A stretch of DNA of 64,000 nt, from NCBI RefSeq assembly GCF_030407765.1, contig NZ_JASDCU010000013.1:1-64000 (forward strand). Reading direction: 5' to 3'. Below the pieces are notes generated by a model. That model made no database searches and was not told the origin of the DNA. It was given only the letters and a program-made list of their open reading frames with translations. Below, one piece after another: positions 17,625 through 25,752 of the stretch; the first letter of the stretch is position 1, and the number at the start of each line of letters is the position of its first letter. The position numbers and the translations under genes were made by a program. Origin of the DNA: Microbacterium sp. APC 3901. Lineage in GTDB: Bacteria > Actinomycetota > Actinomycetes > Actinomycetales > Microbacteriaceae.

Positions 17625-18950
17625 TCAGCGATCTTCGATGCGTTCGATGCGCGCGACCAGTCCGGCGCGCTTCGGCGACCGGGCGGGCAGCATCTCGAGA
17701 GCGAGACGGAGAGCCGCGGCATCCCCCTGCCCCTCCGGGATGTCGGCGTACTCCAGGAGCACGTCGAGGCTCGCTTCCGACAGCATCACCTCGCGCAGCG
17801 CCGCTCGCACCGACTCTCGGAACTCCTCCACACCGGGCGAGGTCGACTCGGGAAGCACGGGGCCGCGATAGGCGGTGAGGGCGACTCGATGCGCGCCTCG
17901 GTCGAGCAGCGAGAGCACGTCCTGCGCGTCCGTCTCGAGGGGCACCGTCAGTCGGTAGGGCCGGGATTCGGGAACGAGGCTGGGCGCGTGCTTCTCGAGC
18001 ACCTTGCGCAGGCGCACCATCTCAGGGCGCAGAGTGTCGGCGGATGCGTCGGGTCCGTAGACGAGCTCGCTCAGGCGCTCGGCAGACAGGCCCTGCCGGT
18101 TCACCGCGAGCATCAGCAGGATGGCGGCGTGGCGAGCGCTGAGCTCGATCATCGACTCCTCGAGCTCGGTCTCGGACTCGAGGCGCGCTCTGTCCCGCCC
18201 GAGCACGTGCAGGGTCGCGCGGGTCGTGGGCTTGGCGCGAGACGAGAAGGTCGTCGGGCGTGGCGCGTCGCTGCGCGCTCGAAGCCGCGCCACCATCAGC
18301 TCGGACTCGACGGCGCGCGCCGTGGCATCCACCAGCAGCCGTGCCTGAGTCGAGACGACGTCGTCTCCGCCCGTGACGTCGATCACCCCGAGCACCCGCC
18401 GCGTCTCGGGGTCGCGCACGGGCGCCGCGGTGCACGACCACGGATGCACGAGTCGGTTGTAGTGCTCGGCTCCGCGGATCTGCACCGACTGACCGAGCTC
18501 GAGCGCGGTGCCGGGGGCGGTGGTGCCCACGGCATCCTCTGCCCAGTTCGCTCCTGCGACGAATCCCATGCCCTCGGTCAGCGATTGCAGCTGCCGGTCG
18601 CCTTCGATCCACAGCAGCCGACCGGCCTGATCGCCGACCGCCACCACGACCCCCGACTCCTCGGGAGTGCCGGGGAGGAGCAGCGCACGGATCATGTCCA
18701 TGGCGGATGCCAGCGGATGCGCGAGTCGATAGGCATCGAGCTCCTCGGTCACGAGCTCGATGCGCGGGGCCTCCTCGGGCGCGACCCGCCCTCTCCACGA
18801 GCGAACCCAGGACTCACGGACGAGAGGACGCACCTGCTGCAGTCGATGGTCGTCGAGGTTGCCGGCGATGAGTTCCTCATGTGCGCGCTCGATCAGCAGA
18901 CGAGAGGCCTCAGGAGGACCATCACGTGACACCTGCCACGACGCGACCAC
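17625..18950 (-). CDS. GAF-domain transcriptional regulator, probable activator of the aldehyde dehydrogenase operon
   Basis: 441 aa from the GTG at 18950, with GGAGA upstream; the frame is open further but not protein-like. The N-terminal region (about 45-190) resembles AcoR-type sensor modules: [11 protein letters not shown], then a GAF-like domain containing [21 protein letters not shown] and [27 protein letters not shown] (residues about 130-190). This is the signature of AcoR-like proteins that sense small fermentation products. The C-terminal half lacks a sigma-54 domain and carries a winged-helix-like segment ([29 protein letters not shown]), so it likely acts with a housekeeping sigma factor. 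Usual neighbour of this dehydrogenase/DUF779 pair. Confidence 0.82.
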   Translation of the reverse strand: MVASWQVSRDGPPEASRLLIERAHEELIAGNLDDHRLQQVRPLVRESWVRSWRGRVAPEEAPRIELVTEELDAYRLAHPLASAMDMIRALLLPGTPEESGVVVAVGDQAGRLLWIEGDRQLQSLTEGMGFVAGANWAEDAVGTTAPGTALELGQSVQIRGAEHYNRLVHPWSCTAAPVRDPETRRVLGVIDVTGGDDVVSTQARLLVDATARAVESELMVARLRARSDAPRPTTFSSRAKPTTRATLHVLGRDRARLESETELEESMIELSARHAAILLMLAVNRQGLSAERLSELVYGPDASADTLRPEMVRLRKVLEKHAPSLVPESRPYRLTVPLETDAQDVLSLLDRGAHRVALTAYRGPVLPESTSPGVEEFRESVRAALREVMLSEASLDVLLEYADIPEGQGDAAALRLALEMLPARSPKRAGLVARIERIEDR

Positions 18951-19280
18951 AGCGTCTCCATTCGTCGTCGGTGGAGCGTTACCCCAGTGTAGGAGCCGGA
19001 TGCCGCGGGCGGAACCCGCGATATTCCGCCCGAGCACAGGTGCCTTAACTGGTATACCGGCACTTCGCGCCAGAGTCCGTAACATGCACGAAGACACCTG
19101 CTGGTGCGACCTTGACGGCCTCTCGCGACCCGAGCGACGCCCCGGGGCGCGGTGACACCCCGAGGCGAACCCTCGCGGTGCACACTTCGGCCCATCAGAT
19201 CGATGCAGATGAGCGAGGTGCATCGTCGGGATCGGAGGGATCATGCGAACAGGCCCCGTCGCGCCGCTCGAGGTCGGGCG
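18951..19280. promoter_or_regulatory. 330-bp divergent regulatory region
   Basis: Between the minus-strand GAF regulator and the plus-strand response regulator. No gene recognised. It contains the second copy of the motif TGGTATACCGGCA at 19050-19062, which lies about 220 bp from the response-regulator start, much as the first copy lies about 200 bp from the start at 9235. Confidence 0.5.
19050..19062 (+). promoter_or_regulatory. TGGTATACCGGCA motif, copy 2
   Basis: Exact 13-bp match to 9020-9032. It shares the GGTATACC palindrome seen in FCD-type GntR operators. Sequences on either side of the two copies are not alike, so the match is not part of a longer duplication. Confidence 0.45.
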
Positions 19281-20138
19281 ATGGCTGCCCTGCGCGTACT
19301 GATCGTCGACGACGACCCGATGGTCGCGCAGCTGCATCGGATGTTCGTCGAGCGGACCCCCGGTTTCATCGTGACGGGCATCGCGTCCACAGGGGAGGCT
19401 GCCGTCGAGATGGTGCAGGGCGACCGTCCCGACGTCGTCCTGCTCGACCTGCAGCTTCCCGGCATCTCGGGAATCGATGTTCTGCGCCTGCTGCGCACGC
19501 ATCACGGTGACGATGTCGATGTCATCGCCGTCACGGCAGACCGCAGGGCGAGCAGCGTCGCGCAGATGCGGATGCTGGGCGTCGCGCACTATCTCGCCAA
19601 ACCGTTCTCGCTGCGAGAGCTTCGCTCTCGGCTCCGATCGGTGGCCCGGGTGCGCAGCGCTCTCTCATCCCGACAGAGCTTCGCCGGCCAATCCGAGATC
19701 GACGAGGTCATGCACAGTGAGTTCGTCGCCGACATCCCGCCGAGCCGACCTGACGACCCCACCGATCAGGAGATCCGAGCCGGGCATCCGCTCGATCTTC
19801 TGCGTGAGCGTGCCGATCTCGCGATCTCGGAGCAGGCCCACTCGATGGATTTCACACTGCACACCCTCGCTGACTCGCTGCACGTCTCGGCACGCCAGCT
19901 GCAGAGGGCGTACGCACGCGACGGACGTTCGGTGCAGGATGCGATCCGCGATCATCGCGTCGGGGTGGCCGCGATGCTGATGCTCGGAGTGGAGCGCCTC
20001 ACGGCGACCGAGATCACCCGGCGAAGCGGCTTCAGCAGTCCGCGCAGCTTGCGACGCGCCTTTCAGGACGTGCACGGGGTTCCTCCCGCTCGCTGGCGCG
20101 CCGCGCACGCGACGGTCGAGATCGACGAGTCGGAATAG
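19281..20138 (+). CDS. Response regulator with AraC-type DNA-binding domain
   Basis: 285 aa from the ATG at 19281 (GAGG about 7 nt upstream). Receiver domain at about 3-120 with the acidic pair at 10-12, phospho-acceptor Asp at 56 (VVLLDLQLP) and Lys in the LAKPF motif. The linker region is followed by a two-HTH AraC/XylS domain (about 195-280), including TLADSLHVSARQLQRAY and TRRSGFSSPRSLRRAF, ending GVPPARWRAAH. Receiver plus AraC output is less common than LuxR or OmpR outputs. The receiver looks like CitB/DpiA-type regulators. No histidine kinase is nearby, so the partner is encoded elsewhere or absent. Confidence 0.9.
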   Translation: MAALRVLIVDDDPMVAQLHRMFVERTPGFIVTGIASTGEAAVEMVQGDRPDVVLLDLQLPGISGIDVLRLLRTHHGDDVDVIAVTADRRASSVAQMRMLGVAHYLAKPFSLRELRSRLRSVARVRSALSSRQSFAGQSEIDEVMHSEFVADIPPSRPDDPTDQEIRAGHPLDLLRERADLAISEQAHSMDFTLHTLADSLHVSARQLQRAYARDGRSVQDAIRDHRVGVAAMLMLGVERLTATEITRRSGFSSPRSLRRAFQDVHGVPPARWRAAHATVEIDESE

Positions 20139-20435
20139 CGACGGAAAACGGACAGAACGCGTCGGGCTGATGCGGAAGGCCCCTGCCGTGGTCAGGCGCA
20201 TCGACGAGAGCCGAGAGGATGTTCGGGAGGTCGCTGTGGCTCGAAAGGCGACGTGATCGCCGCTCGTGCGACGTGACCTCGGTCGCGCGTGGGGCGCGAC
20301 ACGGCACACGTCCTCGGACGTCTGCGACAGAGGAGCCGATGCGGCTCCTCGCCGTGAGGGGGCGTTCGACTGGGGGGACCCCCCTCATGGGCGCGCTGCG
20401 CGCGGGCCGTCAGGGAGTCGAGCTGCTCGATGAGC
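20139..20435. other. Intergenic region between convergent genes
   Basis: About 300 bp separates the response-regulator stop from the CCA-enzyme stop. I see no gene. It carries two hairpins (20330-20350 and 20355-20387) that could serve as terminators for the convergent units. Confidence 0.6.
20330..20350. terminator. Candidate bidirectional hairpin
   Basis: Perfect 9-bp stem GAGGAGCCG / CGGCTCCTC with a 3-nt loop (atg). Directly beside it, TGAGGGGG (20355-20362) can pair with CCCCCTCA (20380-20387). No T tract on either strand, so termination strength is uncertain. Confidence 0.5.
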
Positions 20436-21863
20436 TCAGGCCCTGGCGGCCCACCATTCGCGGAGGCGCTGCTCGGCGGCATCCGCTCCGATGACGCCCT
20501 CGTCGAGACGCAGCTCGAGCAGGAATCGGTAGGCCTCACCGACTTCGCGACCGGGCGCGATCCCGAGGATGTCCTGGATCTGATTGCCGTCGAGCTCCGG
20601 GCGGATGGAGTCGAGCTCCTCCTGCTCTCGCAGCGCCGCGATGCGCGACTCGATGTCGTCGTACGCCGACGCGAGCCGCCCCGCCTTGCGCTTGTTGCGC
20701 GTGGTGACGTCGGCGCGGGTGAGGATGTGCAGGCGCTCGAGCTGGTCGCCCGCATCGCGCACGTAACGCCGCACCGCGGCATCCGTCCAGGCGCCCTCTG
20801 CGTAGCCGAAGAACCGCAGATGCAGTTCGATCAGCTTCGACACCGCCTCGGTCGTATCGGTGTCGAACCGCAGCGCCTGCAGACGCTTGCGTGCCATGCG
20901 CGAGCCGACGACGTCATGGTGGTGGAACGTGACGACGCCGCCGTCTTCGAGTTTGCGCGTGCGCGGCTTGCCGATGTCGTGCAGCAGGGCCGCGATGCGC
21001 AGGGCGACATCGGGCTCTGCGCCCGGGTTGCGCGCGTGCTCGAGAGAGATCGCCTGCGTGAGCACTGTCAGCGAGTGCTCGTAGACGTCCTTGTGGTGGT
21101 GATGCTCGTCGACCTCGAGGCGCAGAGCACTCACCTCGGGCAGGAACTGCTCGATCAACCCCGTGTCGACCAGCACGCGGACACCACGCACGGGATCATC
21201 GGTCTGCATCAGCCGCACGAGCTCCGACTGGATGCGCTCGGGGCTCACGATCTCGAGGGTCGCTCGCAACTGTGCGATCGCATCGGATGTGTCGTCGTCG
21301 ATATGGAAACCCAGCTGAGCGCTGAAGCGCGCAGCGCGCAGCATCCGCAGCGGGTCGTCGCCGAACGACACGTGAGGGTCGGCGGGTGTCCGCAGGACGC
21401 CGGCGACGAGGTCTTCGACTCCCCCGGTCGGATCCACGAGCTTCACGTCCGGAACCAGCAGCGCCATCGCATTGACGGTGAAGTCGCGTCGGTGCAGATC
21501 CGCATCGATCGTGTCGCCGAACTCGACGGTCGGCTTGCGCGTCACCCCGTCGTAGCTGTCGGCACGATACGTCGTGACCTCGACCTGCTCGCCCTGCACC
21601 CGCGCGCCGATGGTGCCGAACGCGCGTCCGATGTCCCACTGGGCGGTCGAGATCGGCTTGACGATGCGCAGGATGTCGTCCGGCAGCGCGTTGGTCGTGA
21701 AGTCGAGGTCGTGGGTCGGCCTGCCGATCAGCGCGTCACGCACGGGGCCGCCGACCACGGCCAGGTCGAACCCCGCTGCCTCGAAGGCCTCGGCGAGGGT
21801 GCGGACGACCGGATTCTCGGCGAGCGCGCCGAGACGGACGAGGCCGTCAGCCATGTTGAGCAT
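20436..21863 (-). CDS. cca: CCA tRNA nucleotidyltransferase with HD domain
   Basis: 475 aa. Adds or repairs the 3'-CCA of tRNAs, which matters here because neither tRNA gene in this window encodes CCA. Head-domain motif GGPVRDALIGRPTHDLDF (GG, RRD-like VRD and the DxD metal pair, residues about 37-55), then a tRNA-binding neck with DPLRMLRAARF. The C-terminal HD phosphohydrolase domain has ALLHDIGKP and TFHHHDVVGS. ATG at 21863 chosen because TACGCT ends 7 nt upstream (leaderless); a second ATG at 21854 is possible. Length is normal for the actinobacterial form. Confidence 0.93.
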   Translation of the reverse strand: MLNMADGLVRLGALAENPVVRTLAEAFEAAGFDLAVVGGPVRDALIGRPTHDLDFTTNALPDDILRIVKPISTAQWDIGRAFGTIGARVQGEQVEVTTYRADSYDGVTRKPTVEFGDTIDADLHRRDFTVNAMALLVPDVKLVDPTGGVEDLVAGVLRTPADPHVSFGDDPLRMLRAARFSAQLGFHIDDDTSDAIAQLRATLEIVSPERIQSELVRLMQTDDPVRGVRVLVDTGLIEQFLPEVSALRLEVDEHHHHKDVYEHSLTVLTQAISLEHARNPGAEPDVALRIAALLHDIGKPRTRKLEDGGVVTFHHHDVVGSRMARKRLQALRFDTDTTEAVSKLIELHLRFFGYAEGAWTDAAVRRYVRDAGDQLERLHILTRADVTTRNKRKAGRLASAYDDIESRIAALREQEELDSIRPELDGNQIQDILGIAPGREVGEAYRFLLELRLDEGVIGADAAEQRLREWWAARA

Positions 21864-21925
21864 GGGTTCCAGCGTACCGGGGTGCGGGTGTCATCCGTCG
21901 GCGTCGGGTGAGTCGAGGCAGGGCG

Positions 21926-22219
21926 TCAGAACAGAGGGTTCTCGCCCTTGGCCTGCGCGACCGCGCGAACTCTCGCCTGCATCAGCCGCATCAGGAGCAT
22001 GCTCATCAGGAACCCGCCGATCACGGCGACCGCAACGATGAACCAGATCCCGATCTCGGGGTCGATGACCTCGAAGCCGTAGATCGCGACAGCGAGGAGA
22101 AGCAGCACCGGACCCTCGACCAGCGCGAACGTGATGAACAGCCGCGTCTGGCGACGGCCGAAATCGGCGTTGACAGCCCGAACGCGCGCGTCGATCGAGG
22201 ACTCTCCTGCGTAGCTCAT
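21926..22219 (-). CDS. Small two-helix membrane protein
   Basis: 97 aa. A charged N-terminus (about 30 residues) is followed by helices FITFALVEGPVLLLLAVAIYG and IWFIVAVAVIGGFLMSMLLM and a basic tail ending AKGENPLF. No family recognised. ATG at 22219 with TACGGT ending 6 nt upstream, a leaderless arrangement. Divergent from the phosphoesterase; the two starts are about 70 bp apart. Confidence 0.78.
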   Translation of the reverse strand: MSYAGESSIDARVRAVNADFGRRQTRLFITFALVEGPVLLLLAVAIYGFEVIDPEIGIWFIVAVAVIGGFLMSMLLMRLMQARVRAVAQAKGENPLF

Positions 22220-22287
22220 GCCCCCACCGTAGCGGTGCGGCGTTCAGCATCTCGTGCTCGCAGCCTCCGCGGCCTAGGATCGGCATC

Positions 22288-24048
22288 GTGAGCGGAGAAC
22301 GGAGCGATCCCCCCACAGCGCCTGTGCCCTCGCGGCGGGGATTCCTCAAGATGGGCGGAGCCGCGCTGGCCGGTGCCGTGATCGGTGGTGCCGGAGGCGC
22401 GGCGATCGGTGCGAACGTCGCGAATCAGCGCAACGGCTTCGCGACTGCCCCCGATCCCTTCGCCGCACTCACTCCGCGCAGCGAGCCCGGGTTCGACCAC
22501 CTCGTCGTGGTGATGGGCGAGAACCGCTCGTTCGACAACCTGCTCGGGTACCTGTACTCGACGGAGACGCTTCCGAAGGGCGAGAAGTTCGAGGGTCTCG
22601 CGTTCGGCACGCACAGCAACACCTCAGCCGACGGCACAGTCGTCGACGCGCACGTCTACACGGGCGACACCGACCGGATCATGAGCCTGCCCGACCCCGA
22701 TCCGGGCGAGGAGTATCCGCACGTCAACACGCAGATCTTCGGCACGGTCGACCCGAAAGGCAACGCCGACCTGTTCGTCGACGAGATGTCGGCACCGTTC
22801 AACGCACCGACGCACGGCGAGAAGGCGACGATGTCGGGGTTCCTCGACGACTACATCATCAACTTCCGCCGTCTGCGCAAGGGCGTCGAGCCCCGCCCCG
22901 ATGAGGCTGCCCACATCATGGGCTCCTTCTCTCCTGAGATGCTGCCCGTGCTGTCGACTCTCGCCTCCGGGTTCGCGGTGTTCGACCACTGGTACGCGGC
23001 GGTGCCGTCGCAGACGTTCTGCAACCGGTCGTTCTTCCACGCGTCGACCTCTCATGGCTTCGTGACCAACCAGGCGGGCGGCGGGTACCGCAAGTGGCTC
23101 GATGCGCCCGCGGCACCGACGGTGTTCAACCGGCTCGAAGACGAGAAGGTCAGCTGGAAGATCTACATCGACAAGCTGCAGCTGGTGTCGTTCACCGGGA
23201 TGCTGCACGCCGCGGTTCTCGAGAAGTACTGGCGCACCGAGCATTTCGGCACGATGGAGGACTTCTACGCGGATGCGAAGAACGGCACCCTGCCGGCATA
23301 CGCGTTCATCGAGCCGCGCATGGTCTACGACCACAACGACTTCCACCCGCCGTTCGGCGCGCCGCGCGAGAGCGAGGTCGACGGCGAAGCCGTGTACGAC
23401 AGTGCGATCTCGGACGTCCGGGCCGGCGATCGGCTGATCCACGACATCTACGAGGCCGTGCGCACCAGCGCGTCGCCGACGGGCTCCAACGCCGTCAACA
23501 CCCTGCTGCTCATCACCTTCGACGAGCACGGCGGTTGCTACGACCATGTGCCCCCTCCCTCGGCGACGAAGCCGACGAAAGACACCGAGGCGGGAGAGAT
23601 GGGCTTCACCTTCGATCGACTCGGATGCCGAGTGCCGGCCGTCGCCGTGTCGGCCTATACGAAGCGCGGCACCGTCGTCCACGACGAGATGCACCACGGG
23701 TCGGTCACGGCCACTCTCTCGCGCCTGCACGGTCTGAAGCCGCTCAACGATCGCGACCAGTCGGCGAACACGCTGTTCACCGCCGTGAACCTCGACCAGC
23801 CCCGGCATCCGGCCGACTGGCCCGTCACGACACCCGCGTACACGCCCCCGAATCCCGAGCGCGCTGAGCCGAAGCCCGGCGATCCCACCGAGATGAAGCC
23901 GCTCACTCCGCCCGCTCGCGGTCTGCTCGGTCTGCTCATCGCCAAGTACGGCAAGCCGGGAGAACCCGAGCCCGAGACGTTCGCCGACGCCTACCGTCTG
24001 CTGCACGAGCACGGCGAGGAGCTGTTCGGCCCAGCCGACTCGACGTAG
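22288..24048 (+). CDS. Tat-exported phosphoesterase (phospholipase C / acid phosphatase family)
   Basis: 586 aa from the GTG at 22288, where TAGGAT ends 7 nt upstream. Twin-arginine signal SRRGFLKMGGAALAGAV at about 16-32, so it is exported folded. The phosphoesterase family (PF04185) motif VVVMGENRSFDNLLGYL at about 71-87 carries the likely metal ligands and nucleophile region, and the downstream FDEHGGCYDHVPPP block holds conserved metal-binding residues. Family members cleave phospholipids or phosphate monoesters outside the cell. The Pro-rich C-terminal part (about 520-545) is likely a linker to a short helical tail. Possible role in phosphate scavenging (inference). Confidence 0.92.
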   Translation: MSGERSDPPTAPVPSRRGFLKMGGAALAGAVIGGAGGAAIGANVANQRNGFATAPDPFAALTPRSEPGFDHLVVVMGENRSFDNLLGYLYSTETLPKGEKFEGLAFGTHSNTSADGTVVDAHVYTGDTDRIMSLPDPDPGEEYPHVNTQIFGTVDPKGNADLFVDEMSAPFNAPTHGEKATMSGFLDDYIINFRRLRKGVEPRPDEAAHIMGSFSPEMLPVLSTLASGFAVFDHWYAAVPSQTFCNRSFFHASTSHGFVTNQAGGGYRKWLDAPAAPTVFNRLEDEKVSWKIYIDKLQLVSFTGMLHAAVLEKYWRTEHFGTMEDFYADAKNGTLPAYAFIEPRMVYDHNDFHPPFGAPRESEVDGEAVYDSAISDVRAGDRLIHDIYEAVRTSASPTGSNAVNTLLLITFDEHGGCYDHVPPPSATKPTKDTEAGEMGFTFDRLGCRVPAVAVSAYTKRGTVVHDEMHHGSVTATLSRLHGLKPLNDRDQSANTLFTAVNLDQPRHPADWPVTTPAYTPPNPERAEPKPGDPTEMKPLTPPARGLLGLLIAKYGKPGEPEPETFADAYRLLHEHGEELFGPADST

Positions 24049-24069
24049 CCGCGGCAATAGGCTTGCCGC

Positions 24070-24531
24070 ATGACCGACAGCGCCGTGCTCACCGCCTTCT
24101 GGAACCACGTCCGCGCAGAGAATCCCGCGCTTCCGGAGCAGACGCCCGGCGCCTGGGCCTTCGGGGCGACGCCCGCGCATGCCGACGCTCTGCTGGCACT
24201 GGTTCTCGACGGGGTGAAGACCGGCACCGCCTCTTCCCAGTGGGACTACGACGAGACGGGTGATCCCGAACCGTACGTCGGTGAGCTGAGCATCATCCTC
24301 GACGGATCCGGTGTGCCGCGCGCCGTGCTCGAGACGACCGATGTCCGCACCGTGCCCTTCGACGAGGTCACCGAAGAGCACGCGCACTCGGAAGGGGAGG
24401 GAGACCGCACCCTCACCTACTGGCGCGAATCACACGAACGGTACTGGCGCGCCCACTCCGAGAGCCCCCGAGGCTTCGAGGCCGACATGCCGATCATCTG
24501 CGAGCGCTTCCGCGTCGTCCACCCTGCCTGA
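24070..24531 (+). CDS. ASCH-domain protein
   Basis: 153 aa, ATG at 24070 with TAGGCT ending 6 nt upstream. The ASCH-type layout is visible: WAFG..P.HAD.L..LVLDGVKTGTAS, YVGELSIILDGSGVPRAVLET, and the C-terminal CERFRVVHP (given as separate blocks at about 30-57, 72-95 and 142-151). The GxKTxT/S pattern is the ASCH nucleic-acid binding signature. Family members include RNA-binding proteins and an amidohydrolase acting on acetylcytidine. Function here not known. Confidence 0.87.
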   Translation: MTDSAVLTAFWNHVRAENPALPEQTPGAWAFGATPAHADALLALVLDGVKTGTASSQWDYDETGDPEPYVGELSIILDGSGVPRAVLETTDVRTVPFDEVTEEHAHSEGEGDRTLTYWRESHERYWRAHSESPRGFEADMPIICERFRVVHPA

Positions 24532-24593
24532 CCGGCCCGCCTGTCTTCGAGGCGCAGGCCTCAGTCGCCGCGGAGTCCACCGGTTCGGAGCAT

Positions 24594-24632
24594 GGAGAAG
24601 GGGCGGATGCCGTACGCATCCGCCCCTTCTCC
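24594..24632. terminator. Bidirectional intrinsic terminator
   Basis: Perfect 17-bp stem (24594-24610 with 24616-24632, left arm starting GGAGAAGGGGCGG) and a 5-nt loop. It lies between the stop of the ASCH gene and the convergent stop of the LLM oxidoreductase. T-poor tail, as usual in high-GC actinobacteria. Confidence 0.8.
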
Positions 24633-24656
24633 GTGTGATTCAGCGTGCGAGCGTGA

Positions 24657-25712
24657 TCAGACCGGATCGCCCTGCACAGGGCCCTCGGTGTTCGGCTTCC
24701 AGCCGAGCGCCGGGGCGACGTGCGTCGCGAACGCCTCGAGCACGTGGAGGTTGTAGGCGGGCCCCAGCTGGTTCGGGATCGTCAGCAACAGGGTGTCTGC
24801 CGACATGACGGCCTCGTCAGCCAAGAGCTGCTGGATCAGCACGTCGGGCTCGGCCGCATACGTCTTGCCGAACGTCGAGCGGAAGCCGTCGATGATGCCG
24901 ATCTGGTCGGCGTTCTCCTCGCTGCGCAGGCCGAAGTACGCCCTGTCCATGTCGGATACCAGCGGGAAGACGCTGCGACTGACCGAAACTCGCGGTGCGC
25001 CGGTGTGACCGGCCTCCTTGTACGCCGCGCGGAAGAGGTCGATCTGCTCGCGCTGCAGCTGGTGGAACGGCACTCCCGTCGCCTCGGTGAGGAGAGTGGA
25101 GCTCATCATGTTGAGGCCCTTGCGGCCGGTCTCCTCAGCCGTGGCCCGTGAACCGGAGCCCCACCAGATGTGGTCGCGCAGAGTCGGCGACTGCGGCTCG
25201 ATCGCGAGGTAGCGCCCGGCGCCGACCATACGGGGGTCGCCGGGGGCGAGACCCTCGCCGTCGATGGCGCGGAGGAAGAGGTCGAACTTCTCGCGCGCGA
25301 TCACACTGCCGCGCTCGGGGTCCTCCTCGTCGTGGAAGCCGAAGGTCTCGTATCCGCGCAGAGCCGTCTCGGGTGACCCACGGCTCACGCCGAGCGCGAT
25401 GCGACCGTCGGCGATCAGGTCGAGTGCCGCCGCCTCCTCAGCGAACTGGAACGGGTTCTCGTACCTCATGTCGATCACGCCGGTGCCGACCTCGATGCGC
25501 TTCGTACGCGCAGCCATGGCTGACAGCAGCGGCATGGGCGACGCCGCCTGGCGAGCCCAGTGGTGAACGCGCACCGAGGCGCCGTTCACGCCGATCTCGT
25601 CGGCACCCTCCGCGATCTCGATGGTCTGCTTCAGCATGTCTCCCGCGGTGCGGGTCGCCGAACCGGGCACGTCTGCATAGTGCCCGAAGGAGAGGAATCC
25701 GAAAGCCTTCAT
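24657..25712 (-). CDS. LLM-class flavin-dependent oxidoreductase
   Basis: 351 aa from the ATG at 25712. Luciferase-like TIM barrel: begins MKAFGFLSFGHY, has WARQAASPMPLLSAMAARTKRIEVGTGV (about 52-80), ADGRIALGVSRGSPE near 105-119, and WWGSGSRATAEETGRKG (about 195-211), all common in this superfamily, which binds FMN or F420. No substrate can be assigned. Frame open upstream, but the region before 25712 is another gene. The 40-bp gap before it contains GGAAT-N18-GTT (25748 to 25723), a SigR/SigH-type promoter, with the start codon about 10 nt after the -10. Oxidative or thiol-stress induction is therefore likely. Confidence 0.9.
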   Translation of the reverse strand: MKAFGFLSFGHYADVPGSATRTAGDMLKQTIEIAEGADEIGVNGASVRVHHWARQAASPMPLLSAMAARTKRIEVGTGVIDMRYENPFQFAEEAAALDLIADGRIALGVSRGSPETALRGYETFGFHDEEDPERGSVIAREKFDLFLRAIDGEGLAPGDPRMVGAGRYLAIEPQSPTLRDHIWWGSGSRATAEETGRKGLNMMSSTLLTEATGVPFHQLQREQIDLFRAAYKEAGHTGAPRVSVSRSVFPLVSDMDRAYFGLRSEENADQIGIIDGFRSTFGKTYAAEPDVLIQQLLADEAVMSADTLLLTIPNQLGPAYNLHVLEAFATHVAPALGWKPNTEGPVQGDPV

Positions 25713-25722
25713 GGTGTATTCG

Positions 25723-25748
25723 AACGCATAGATGCGGTGCGGTATTCC
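25723..25748 (-). promoter_or_regulatory. SigR/SigH-type promoter of the LLM oxidoreductase
   Basis: On the minus strand GGAAT (25748-25744), an 18-nt spacer, then GTT (25725-25723). This is the -35/-10 pattern of the disulfide-stress sigma factor. It sits wholly in the 40-bp gap between the methyltransferase stop and the oxidoreductase start. Confidence 0.7.
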
Positions 25749-25752
25749 TGCA

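Noticed and set aside
18910..18930. Possible parS at CATCACGTGACAC
   Set aside because: Only the central CACGTGA matches; too many mismatches, and it is inside the GAF regulator gene.
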